Positions 1-5,652 are shown, counted from the stretch's first letter. The stretch: DNA of 6,308 bases from an uncultured Oscillospiraceae bacterium (GCA_900549055.1 URNB01000107.1:1-6308); one strand, 5' to 3'. The notes: generated by a model not told the origin, from the sequence alone. Numbers and translations: made by a program.

Positions 1-279
1 TCGCTGACCGTTTTGCGCCTTATCATCAACGAAATTCAGGCTATCACGCCGTACAAGCCCAAAATACGAAAGCCTGGGACGGGTTGTGTCACCATGATTA
101 ACGACCACCTCTACGAGGGACGGTACACGCCGACCAACGCCTACGGAAAGCGTGAAAGTCATAATATCTACGCGAAAACGCGCGAGGAATGCGAAGAAAA
201 GCTCGCGGAAATGATTGCAGAGGTCAAGGCACAAATTAAAGCTGAAAAGGAACGGATCAAGGCAGAGCAGTCAGCATAA
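1..279 (+). CDS. C-terminal tail of a probable tyrosine integrase (5' end outside window)
   Basis: The reading frame is open from the first base (SLTVLRLIINEIQ...) to a TAA at 277-279, so this is the 3' end of a longer gene; a TTG at 13 is only an internal codon. The visible 92 residues contain KIRKPGTGC, then INDHLYEGRYTPTNAYGKR, then a charged helix rich in Lys/Glu (KTREECEEKLAEMIAEVK...). From memory of the family, this GTG..INDHLYEGRY..GKR..YAKTREECEEKL pattern follows the catalytic domain in many Clostridia integrases of conjugative elements and prophages. The catalytic Arg/His/Tyr residues would lie left of the window, so activity cannot be judged. The gene points toward the nuclease gene and the tRNA cluster, as expected for an integrase near an element end. 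It could instead be a stand-alone small DNA-binding protein. Family assignment is moderately sure. Confidence 0.6.
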   Translation, partial: SLTVLRLIINEIQAITPYKPKIRKPGTGCVTMINDHLYEGRYTPTNAYGKRESHNIYAKTREECEEKLAEMIAEVKAQIKAEKERIKAEQSA

Positions 280-283
280 GAAA

Positions 284-316
284 ACACCGCTACGGAAACA
301 AAATCCGTGGCGGTGT
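284..316. terminator. Hairpin between convergent genes, likely terminator
   Basis: A 13-bp stem (284-296 with 304-316, one G-U pair) closes a 7-nt AACAAAA loop, starting 4 nt after the integrase stop. AAAA at 281-284 becomes a T-run after the stem on the minus strand, so it best fits termination of the leftward nuclease gene. On the plus strand the stem is followed by AAATTCTG, a poor U-tract, although the position just behind the integrase stop is typical. It probably insulates both convergent genes. Confidence 0.6.
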
Positions 317-379
317 AAATTCTGAAAAAATGAAATGTCTGTTGCCCGGCATCTCTTTAGAGGCCATTGGAATATACTG

Positions 380-1351
380 TTAATTGTCTATGCGTTTTTG
401 TAAATTTGCCGATAACTTTGTAAAAACAAGATTATATGGATACCATCTGATATCTGGTCTACATGACATTGTCATTCTACAAATGGGTTGTGCGTCAACG
501 AGCTCTTTATTTGCACTTGTATTAATTTTTATCAACTCGTTAACCATAAGATTTTCATTAAAGATCATATTATGGTTAGCAATAATATCATTGCAAATAG
601 CAGAACGCATTTGCGATTCGTTCTCATAGCAGAAAATTCCACAAAGAATCTGTAATTTATTAATAGCCGTTTTTTTTATTAGATAATCACGATAGGTGCT
701 TAAAAGAACACAGAGATTTAACCATTCCTCACTGTCCTCTTTAGAAGGAACATTATAATTCACTATCGTAAAAACAACTGTTGTTGAGCCGAATGATGAA
801 TAATTAATATTTCGGTCTTCGTAAATGTTACTGGTGTCAAACATTTTTTTAATAAATTCGCGGAATTTATTAATTGTAGAAGTTTCTCCATAAGATACTT
901 CAAGTTTAATTTTTGCAAAAGCAACGAAGACCTCACGCTCATCTGGTTTGCATTTTTTCCAGCATTTTAATCCCTGCGCAACATCATAAAAATTCACAGA
1001 ATCGTCAAGGTATTGATTTTCAGTTTTACGGGATTTCTCTATGATTTCATAATGATTTTCTCTGCGCTGAATTTCAAACTGCTTTCCATTTGCTTTGAAA
1101 GCAGGAAAGCGATCTGCTTTTTCGTCATTGGTTTTGATACTGCAACAGATTAGATTGTGATCTGCGGTTTTACCGCCCCTTGATTCCGGAAGAATGTGGT
1201 CAACATTCCATCCAAAATTACTGTTTCTGTCGTTGTAGGAAGCTTTGGCAATTTCTCGTCCGGCAAAGTCAAAAGCCTTTTGTCTTTTGCCAAATTGCTT
1301 TACCCACAATCGATTTGCGGTTTCTTTGTTAAGCTCCATAGTTTTGTTCAT
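380..1351 (-). CDS. HNH endonuclease-domain protein with unrecognised C-terminal domain
   Basis: This 323-residue protein has an N-terminal HNH (beta-beta-alpha-metal) domain at about residues 15-82: GREIAKASYN, then DHILPESRGG with D51 and catalytic H52, HN at 65-66, CC at 69-70, and TNDEK with N75 and K78. HNH proteins cut DNA using a metal held by these residues. No zinc-binding CxxC pair is visible. Residues about 110-323 match nothing I recognise; they look mixed helix/strand, with scattered Cys and no membrane segment. The ATG at 1351 is supported by AGAAAGAGG 8 nt upstream; M5 is a weaker alternative. The gene is clearly more AT-rich than the operon to its right and lies between an integrase tail and a tRNA, so it looks like mobile-element cargo. 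A role in phage defence or element biology is possible but not shown. The HNH call is firm; the function is unknown. Confidence 0.85.
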   Translation of the reverse strand: MNKTMELNKETANRLWVKQFGKRQKAFDFAGREIAKASYNDRNSNFGWNVDHILPESRGGKTADHNLICCSIKTNDEKADRFPAFKANGKQFEIQRRENHYEIIEKSRKTENQYLDDSVNFYDVAQGLKCWKKCKPDEREVFVAFAKIKLEVSYGETSTINKFREFIKKMFDTSNIYEDRNINYSSFGSTTVVFTIVNYNVPSKEDSEEWLNLCVLLSTYRDYLIKKTAINKLQILCGIFCYENESQMRSAICNDIIANHNMIFNENLMVNELIKINTSANKELVDAQPICRMTMSCRPDIRWYPYNLVFTKLSANLQKRIDN

Positions 1352-1413
1352 TAAATATACCTCTTTCTAAAGTAGTTAAGAAGTATAATCCGTATTTGAC
1401 CTCCTTTTTTATT

Positions 1414-1541
1414 AAGCAAATACTCTGAACGACACATAGGGCAACCTATTGCTGAAACCTCAAAGGGCAATCCTTATAACAGCTTAACTAAGGATTTGTC
1501 GATCATCTTTTTACTAATGCAAAAAGTATTTAGATTTGCTT
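1414..1541 (-). promoter_or_regulatory. Possible structured 5' leader of the HNH gene
   Basis: From the predicted +1 near 1541 to the ATG lie about 190 nt. The first transcribed bases AAGCAAA (1535-1541) can pair with TTTGCTT (1414-1420), extended by 1525-1528 with 1421-1424 after a bulge, closing a domain of about 125 nt. Inside are an 8-bp hairpin (1469-1476 with 1489-1496) and a 5-bp tetraloop hairpin (1436-1440 with 1445-1449). There are also two TTGCCCT copies. A 10-codon ORF (MIDKSLVKLL, 1474-1506) with a weak ribosome site lies over the first hairpin. A strong AAAGGAGGT follows the closing stem but has no start codon nearby. This matches no riboswitch class I know; regulation is inference. 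Confidence 0.35.
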
Positions 1542-1547
1542 ACTTAT

Positions 1548-1576
1548 ATTATAACCAAGAAAGTATATGCTGTCAA
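1548..1576 (-). promoter_or_regulatory. Consensus sigma-A promoter for the HNH gene
   Basis: On the minus strand, TTGACA (1571-1576) and TATAAT (1548-1553) are separated by exactly 17 bp, a perfect consensus. Transcription should start near 1541 and reach the HNH start codon after about 190 nt. Such a strong promoter in front of a nuclease gene suggests that control, if any, is exerted downstream in the leader. The 65 bp between this promoter and the tRNA terminator show nothing I can name. Confidence 0.85.
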
Positions 1577-1641
1577 TGCCACAACAGATTGAATGCTCAA
1601 AATTTGGGATACAGTAGACAAAGAAAAGGCTTAAAGGCATT

Positions 1642-1679
1642 AAAAATCCTCTGAAACCGAGCCGTTTCAGAGGATTTTT
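1642..1679 (-). terminator. Strong intrinsic terminator directly behind tRNA-Pro
   Basis: A perfect 16-bp inverted repeat (1642-1657 with 1664-1679) has a 6-nt loop, with five A on one side and five T on the other, so it can stop transcription in both directions. On the minus strand it begins at the last A of the encoded CCA of the tRNA, so precursor processing and terminator folding share a base. It isolates the tRNA transcript from the HNH promoter downstream. Confidence 0.92.
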
Positions 1680-1754
1680 GGTCGGAGTGGCGAGGCTCAA
1701 ACTCGCGGCCTCCGCATCCCAAATGCGGCGCGCTATCAACTGCGCTACACCCCG
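1679..1754 (-). tRNA. tRNA-Pro, anticodon UGG, CCA encoded
   Basis: All four arms fold: acceptor CGGGGTG/CACTCCG (one G-U), D-stem GCGC/GCGC, anticodon stem CCGCA/TGCGG around loop TTTGGGA (anticodon TGG at 1719-1721), and T-stem GCGAG/CTCGC. The discriminator base is A, followed by CCA at 1679-1681, giving 76 nt in total. It reads proline codons, chiefly CCA and CCG with possible wobble. Oddly, the D-loop reads AGTTGATA and the T-loop TTTGAGC, so the near-universal G19-C56 tertiary pair is replaced by A19-U56. The matched change suggests a working but divergent tRNA rather than a decayed one. The gene has a plausible promoter of its own and ends in a terminator. Confidence 0.95.
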
Positions 1755-1760
1755 ATAGTT

Positions 1761-1788
1761 ATTAAATTGTGGTCGTGTAAGTGGTCAA
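1761..1788 (-). promoter_or_regulatory. Probable promoter of the intact tRNA-Pro
   Basis: On the minus strand, TTGACC (1783-1788) and TTTAAT (1761-1766) are spaced by 16 bp, each one mismatch from consensus. The predicted start falls at the first base of the tRNA, which fits short-leader tRNA transcription. The -35 box is built from one of the 12-bp repeats, so any protein bound there would also affect this promoter. The tRNA could instead be read from the stronger promoter at 1954-1982. Confidence 0.45.
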
Positions 1789-1804
1789 ATCTGTGGTCAA
1801 ACAC
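1769..1804 (+). repeat. Three 12-bp direct repeats starting GTGGTC
   Basis: GTGGTC occurs at 1769, 1781 and 1793, exactly 12 bp apart; the second and third units share GTGGTCAAA. Short direct repeats of this size next to an attachment site are typical arm-type sites for the N-terminal domain of tyrosine integrases. An alternative is an operator or the leftover end of an integrase reading frame. The repeats are certain; the role is inference from location beside two tRNA-Pro sequences and 1.5 kb from an integrase tail. Confidence 0.6.
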
Positions 1805-1841
1805 ATTTTTGACCGCTATTTTTTGTTTTCCAAACCGCCCA

Positions 1842-1875
1842 AAAATCGCACGGTTGAAGGGCTTTCTGCGATTTT
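1842..1875 (-). terminator. Possible weak terminator behind the tRNA fragment
   Basis: A 9-bp stem (1842-1850 with 1867-1875) encloses a 16-nt loop; on the minus strand it ends in TTTTT. Only five base pairs are outside the A/T run, and GCGAAAATCGC offers a competing small hairpin, so strength is doubtful. If active, it would limit transcripts from the 1954-1982 promoter to an RNA of about 105 nt containing the tRNA-like 5' part. Confidence 0.35.
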
Positions 1876-1884
1876 CGCTTTTGC

Positions 1885-1944
1885 ACGGTGCGAACACCGT
1901 CTATGCTCCCAAAGCAAGCGCCCTACCAGTCGGGCGACACCTCG
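1885..1944 (-). pseudogene. Truncated tRNA-Pro (UGG): 5' part only
   Basis: On the minus strand the sequence begins like a tRNA-Pro: acceptor strand CGAGGTG, D-stem GCCC/GGGC with a canonical GACTGGTA loop, then GCTTGCTTTGGGAGCA carrying anticodon TGG (1909-1911). After the anticodon stem the match to a tRNA fails. The 3' stem strand is imperfect, the T-arm is shortened to a 6-bp TTCG hairpin (1885-1890 with 1895-1900), and no acceptor partner CACCTCG or CCA follows. This looks like the host-side half of a tRNA broken by integration at the anticodon arm, not gradual decay, because the 5' half and its promoter are intact. It might also be expressed as a small RNA. Confidence 0.65.
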
Positions 1945-1953
1945 GTCTAAACT

Positions 1954-1982
1954 ATTATATATAATACCACGGTCTTTGTCAA
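1954..1982 (-). promoter_or_regulatory. Consensus sigma-A promoter in front of the truncated tRNA
   Basis: On the minus strand, TTGACA (1977-1982) and TATAAT (1954-1959) are 17 bp apart, a perfect consensus. The predicted start near 1947 lies 3 nt before the tRNA-like sequence, as for a strong stable-RNA promoter. It follows the htrA terminator, so it starts a new transcription unit. Confidence 0.85.
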
Positions 1983-1998
1983 CTGTTAAATTGAAAAA

Positions 1999-2028
1999 TT
2001 GAAGCTGCCGCGTTTGCGGCAGCTTCAA
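1999..2028 (-). terminator. Intrinsic terminator of the htrA operon
   Basis: A perfect 13-bp stem (1999-2011 with 2016-2028), GC-rich at its centre, closes a 4-nt loop and is followed on the minus strand by TTTTT. It starts 14 bp after the htrA stop. The plus-strand side lacks a T-run, so it works for the leftward operon only. Confidence 0.93.
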
Positions 2029-2042
2029 ACATTATTACATTA

Positions 2043-3503
2043 TTATTCGCCGAACGGGAAATCGAATGTTCCGCCGGAGCTCGACGAATTACCGCTTTCC
2101 GAATTGCTGCTTGAGGGTGCCTTGGTGCTGTAGCTGGATTCACCGGTATTCGCCTTGAGCACTGCATCAAAGGTCTTCTCTGCCCCGCCCTTCGTAAGCA
2201 CCGTTACGGAAATCGTATCTCCGGCGGAGCATTCCTCGATTATATCGAGTACAATATCGTCGCTTGTGACCTCAATATTATTAATACGGGTTATAACATC
2301 ACCCTTTGCAACCTTGCCGTGCAGGTCACTATCCTCCGAAACGGAAGCGACATACAGACCGACCGAGCTGTAGCCGTTGATTTCGGCAGTCACGGAGTTT
2401 ATGGCGGTATAAGTAATGCCGAGTCTTGCGCGGCTGACGACCTTGCCCTTGCTTATAAGCTCGCTCACGATACGCTTAACCGTTCTTGTGGGTATTGCGT
2501 ACCCTACGGCATCATATTCCGTTCCCGCAAGCTTTGAGGAGGTTATGCCAACCACCTGCGAATACATATTCACAAGCGCGCCGCCTGAACTGCCGGGGTT
2601 TATTGCACTGTCGGTTTGGATAAGCTTAGCCGAATAATTTGAGGTGGTGCGCACGCGTCTGCCAACCGATGAAATTATGCCCTTGGTGATACTCGAATCA
2701 TCCGTGGCATCGCTCGGTCTGCCGATAGCCACCACGCTTTCGCCGAAATTAAGCTGTGCGGAATCTCCAAACTGCGCCGCCTTAAAGCCGCTGCCCTCAA
2801 TCTTAAGCACCGCTAAATCGCTCACCTGATCGCCCGCGATGTACTGCGCGTCATACTCCTTATTATCCGAAGTATAAATCTTGAATTTGGCGGAAGGCAC
2901 TTCGGCATAAATATGATCGTTCGTTACGATATATCCGTCACTGCTGTAGAAAACGCCGCTTGCCTGTGAGCCCTGCCCCGCGGTATTGTAAACCATTATT
3001 CCGACAACCGACGCCTTAACATCTTCATAAACCTCGGCAGCGGTCTTTTCATCGGTTTTTGCCGGCTTTGCCGCAAGCTCGATCTTTGCGTTTCCGCCTG
3101 ATACCGAACGCACGCTGCTTCTGCCGAGAAAATATCCTCCCGCAGATGCCGCAGTCAAAAGGATTACTCCCGCAAGCACTGCCGCAAAGTATTTGAGTCC
3201 GCGGCTTACCGGCTTGTAATCCTTAACAGCAGTGATCGGAGTATAATTTATTGTGCAGGGCGGAGTGTTAAAGCCGTCGTTATATATTCCCGAGAAATTC
3301 GGTTGTACATCCGTATTCGGCTGTTCCTGCTGCGAAGTGCCGTCAGCCTGAGCATCCACGCTCATTACAGGCTCTGCCGTATCGTCAAAATTTTGCTGCC
3401 GGGCATCAAAGCTTACAGGCTCGTCCTCCTTCGCTTTTTCCGAAAAACCGGGCTCGGAATTGCCCGTGTCTGCAGAGTTTTTGTTTTCAAACATATCGTC
3501 CAT
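2043..3503 (-). CDS. htrA: Membrane-anchored HtrA/DegP-type serine protease with PDZ domain
   Basis: The 486-residue protein is a trypsin-like S1C protease that removes damaged or misfolded exported proteins. About 100 cytoplasmic, acidic and Gln/Pro-rich, probably disordered residues come first, then one membrane segment at about 104-126 that anchors the protease outside the cell. The catalytic triad is H197 (TNDHIY), D229 (SDLAVL) and S306 (INPGSSGGAL); GSSGG replaces the usual GNSGG. A single PDZ domain spans about 355-452, ending in a Ser-rich tail that finishes TFDFPFGE. The length is normal for Firmicutes HtrA. The ATG at 3503 has AAGGAG 7 nt upstream, overlapping the kinase stop codon, so translation is probably coupled. 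It is last in the operon, and is likely both co-transcribed with and controlled by the two-component genes before it. Confidence 0.95.
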   Translation of the reverse strand: MDDMFENKNSADTGNSEPGFSEKAKEDEPVSFDARQQNFDDTAEPVMSVDAQADGTSQQEQPNTDVQPNFSGIYNDGFNTPPCTINYTPITAVKDYKPVSRGLKYFAAVLAGVILLTAASAGGYFLGRSSVRSVSGGNAKIELAAKPAKTDEKTAAEVYEDVKASVVGIMVYNTAGQGSQASGVFYSSDGYIVTNDHIYAEVPSAKFKIYTSDNKEYDAQYIAGDQVSDLAVLKIEGSGFKAAQFGDSAQLNFGESVVAIGRPSDATDDSSITKGIISSVGRRVRTTSNYSAKLIQTDSAINPGSSGGALVNMYSQVVGITSSKLAGTEYDAVGYAIPTRTVKRIVSELISKGKVVSRARLGITYTAINSVTAEINGYSSVGLYVASVSEDSDLHGKVAKGDVITRINNIEVTSDDIVLDIIEECSAGDTISVTVLTKGGAEKTFDAVLKANTGESSYSTKAPSSSNSESGNSSSSGGTFDFPFGE

Positions 3504-3514
3504 AATGATTCTCC

Positions 3515-4933
3515 TTAATTATTGAGCGGCAGCACAACGCTGAATGCAGTAAACTGATTTTCACGGCTCGACGCGGCTATGCTCCCACCGTGCGCCTTGA
3601 CTATTGTTTTTACGATATAAAGCCCGAGACCCGTGCTGTTTTTATTCGCGGAGCGGGATTTATCAACCTTATAGAAGCGCTCAAAAACATACGGCAGCTC
3701 ACTTTCGGGGATTCCCTTCCCCGTATTTGTTATCGTAAATGTGAGCTTTTTGCCGTCTGCCTTCGCCTTAAAATCTATTGTACCCGATTCGTTTGTGAAT
3801 TTAACGGCATTATCTACCAAATTATATATTACCTGATGGATTAAATCCTTATCGGCGTTTACAGAGATACTCTGAATCTCATCAAGCCCGGTTATATTAA
3901 GCTTCGCAGCTTCAATTCGCTGTTCCTGACTTACGACTATGGTGCATAACAGCTCCCTGAAATCGAAAAGCTCCGGTTTTAAAACAAACTCGCCCGATTC
4001 AAGCTTCGCCATGCTGAGCATTGATTGAACAAGGCGTGAAAGCCTTTTCACCTCGTCGGACACTATCTGGAGATAATACTTCTGCTTGTCCGGCTCTATG
4101 GTGCCGTCCAAAATGCCGTCTATAAAGCCGCCTATCGTAGTCATCGGAGTTTTAAGCTCATGCGATACATTGGCGACAAAGCTTTTACGCATTCCCTCAA
4201 GCTGCACCAGTGAATTGGTCATTTGATTAAATGAAACCGCAAGCTCTCCTATCTCGTCATCGCTCGTTACGGGTATGCGCTTTGAAAAATCACCCTTTGC
4301 CATCGCCCTTGCCGCTTCGGACATTTGCTTGAGCGGCTTCGTGAGCCTGTAGGTCATGGCATAAAGCGCAAAAAACATTATTACAAGCGGAATGGCAGCC
4401 GAAAACAAATAAAGCTTTGTCACGGTAGACATTAGCAGCCGTATTGAAGAAAGCGGCGCGGCGCTGAACACGGTGACCGCAGTTCCACCGCTGCTTGTTA
4501 TCCGCTTTGAAACCACATAATGCGGATTTTTATATACATCCAGGGTTTTAAGCCTGAACGGTTCATTTTCATCAGCCGCAAGCTCCGATTCCGGAATTAA
4601 ATGCTGCGAATGAGTGCACTCGCCGTTTTTTCCCCATTCCTCGCAGCTGCAAAGCACTACCGCACCGGTCTTGTTGGCTAAAAATATATCGACATCCGAA
4701 ACCGCCGAGATAGCGTTCAGGGTTTTATAAAGCTCCTGCATATTCATATCGCCCGAGGACGCCTCGGCTATATAATCCGCAGCCTCATCCGTGCATTTGC
4801 CGAGTGTTTCGTATTTTGAACGCGCCAGGTAATTATTGAGCACAAATGAAAGTATCATCATCATAACCGTAAGACTGAAAATAATAATCAGCGCGGTTGT
4901 GAAAAAATATTTTTTAAAAAGCTTAAGCTTCAT
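3515..4933 (-). CDS. Membrane sensor histidine kinase (HAMP, HisKA, HATPase)
   Basis: The 472-residue protein has membrane segments at about 8-32 and 172-194 that flank an outside domain of about 140 residues. A HAMP linker (195-247) and HisKA domain follow, with phospho-acceptor H258 in VSHELKTP. The ATPase domain (about 362-470) shows the N-box (HQVIYNLVDNAVKF, N371/N375), G1 box TNTGKGIPE, F-box FERFYKVDKSR and G2 box TGLGLYIVK. Asn403 stands where G1 usually has Asp. The outside domain carries C95, C97, C106 and H108, a possible metal or redox site. It starts 4 bp after the regulator stop; the GAGGT ribosome site lies inside the regulator's last codons, so the two are coupled. It should phosphorylate the neighbouring regulator. 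The signal is unknown; envelope stress is inferred from the linked HtrA. Confidence 0.95.
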   Translation of the reverse strand: MKLKLFKKYFFTTALIIIFSLTVMMMILSFVLNNYLARSKYETLGKCTDEAADYIAEASSGDMNMQELYKTLNAISAVSDVDIFLANKTGAVVLCSCEEWGKNGECTHSQHLIPESELAADENEPFRLKTLDVYKNPHYVVSKRITSSGGTAVTVFSAAPLSSIRLLMSTVTKLYLFSAAIPLVIMFFALYAMTYRLTKPLKQMSEAARAMAKGDFSKRIPVTSDDEIGELAVSFNQMTNSLVQLEGMRKSFVANVSHELKTPMTTIGGFIDGILDGTIEPDKQKYYLQIVSDEVKRLSRLVQSMLSMAKLESGEFVLKPELFDFRELLCTIVVSQEQRIEAAKLNITGLDEIQSISVNADKDLIHQVIYNLVDNAVKFTNESGTIDFKAKADGKKLTFTITNTGKGIPESELPYVFERFYKVDKSRSANKNSTGLGLYIVKTIVKAHGGSIAASSRENQFTAFSVVLPLNN

Positions 4934-4937
4934 AAAG

Positions 4938-5624
4938 CTATTTTACCTCGAATTTATAGCCTACTCCCCAAACGGTTTTAAGCGACCATTCATCGGAAAC
5001 ATTTTCCAGCTTTTCGCGCAGACGCTTTACATGAACATCAACCGTGCGGGAATCACCGTAATAATCAAAGCCCCAGACCTCATCAAGCAGCTGATCTCTC
5101 GTATAAACGCGGTTGGGATTGCTTGCCAAATGGTAAATCAGTTCAAGCTCTTTAGGCGGCGTGTCAATTTTAACACCGTTAACCTCAAGCTCGTAATTAG
5201 TAAGATTAATGCGAAGCTTGTCATATCTTACCTCGCTTATCTGGGAGCCCTTGTCACTGTCGTTCGTTCTGCGAAGCACTGCTTTTATGCGGGCGATTAC
5301 CTCCTTGGTGTCAAACGGCTTGCTTACATAATCGTCCGCACCCAGTTCAAGACCGAGAATTTTATCAAAGGTTTCGCCCTTTGCGGTCAGCATTATAATG
5401 GGAGTTTCGCTCGTCTTGCGGATTTCCCTGCAGACCTGCCAGCCGTCCAGCTTCGGAAGCATTATATCAAGTAAAATAAGGTCGGGCGAATACTTTGAGG
5501 CGTATTCCACCGCCTGTTCGCCGTCGTTTGCCACAACGGTATCAAAGCCGTCCTTTTCAAGATACAAACGCAAAAGCTCGCAGATGTTCGCGTCATCATC
5601 GACAATAAGTATTTTATATTGCAT
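4938..5624 (-). CDS. OmpR/PhoB-family response regulator
   Basis: The 228-residue protein has a receiver domain at 1-120 with acidic pair D9/D10, phospho-acceptor D53 (LLDIMLP), T80 and K102 (SKPF). A winged-helix DNA-binding domain follows at about 128-226, with recognition helix RTVDVHVKRLREKL and the typical TVWGVGYKFE end. All phosphotransfer residues are present, so it should be activated by the adjacent kinase and bind direct-repeat DNA. I chose the ATG at 5624 because GAGGGG lies 6 nt upstream and the receiver starts at once (MQYKILIVDDD). A longer TTG start at 5666 would add 14 residues that include the hairpin region and is unlikely. It is the first gene of the regulator-kinase-htrA operon. 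The resemblance is to the YycF/ResD/CssR group, without an exact orthologue call. Confidence 0.96.
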   Translation of the reverse strand: MQYKILIVDDDANICELLRLYLEKDGFDTVVANDGEQAVEYASKYSPDLILLDIMLPKLDGWQVCREIRKTSETPIIMLTAKGETFDKILGLELGADDYVSKPFDTKEVIARIKAVLRRTNDSDKGSQISEVRYDKLRINLTNYELEVNGVKIDTPPKELELIYHLASNPNRVYTRDQLLDEVWGFDYYGDSRTVDVHVKRLREKLENVSDEWSLKTVWGVGYKFEVK

Positions 5625-5652
5625 TGCATTCCCCTCACTTAACTCTTGTGCC

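Noticed and set aside
348..365. Second small hairpin behind the HNH gene as terminator
   Set aside because: The stem is 7 bp with a mismatch and the T-run lies 11 or more nt away; the hairpin at 284-316 is much better.
384..629. Plus-strand 81-codon frame
   Set aside because: It lies fully antisense to the HNH gene, has no ribosome site and no recognisable protein.
1530..1739. Minus-strand 69-codon frame
   Set aside because: It runs through the tRNA-Pro, its terminator and the HNH promoter; structured RNA explains the sequence.
1885..1900. Extra-stable UUCG tetraloop in the tRNA fragment
   Set aside because: The loop is closed by G-C rather than the C-G pair needed for special stability; it is probably a by-product of the broken tRNA sequence.
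1767..2002. Plus-strand frames with MVKSVVKH or WSNLWSN starts, as a possible integrase end
   Set aside because: They are created by the 12-bp repeats and the antisense of the tRNA fragment; no integrase catalytic motif is present.
4836..5474. Plus-strand 212-codon frame
   Set aside because: It is antisense to the well-supported kinase start and response regulator; the product resembles nothing and has no ribosome site.
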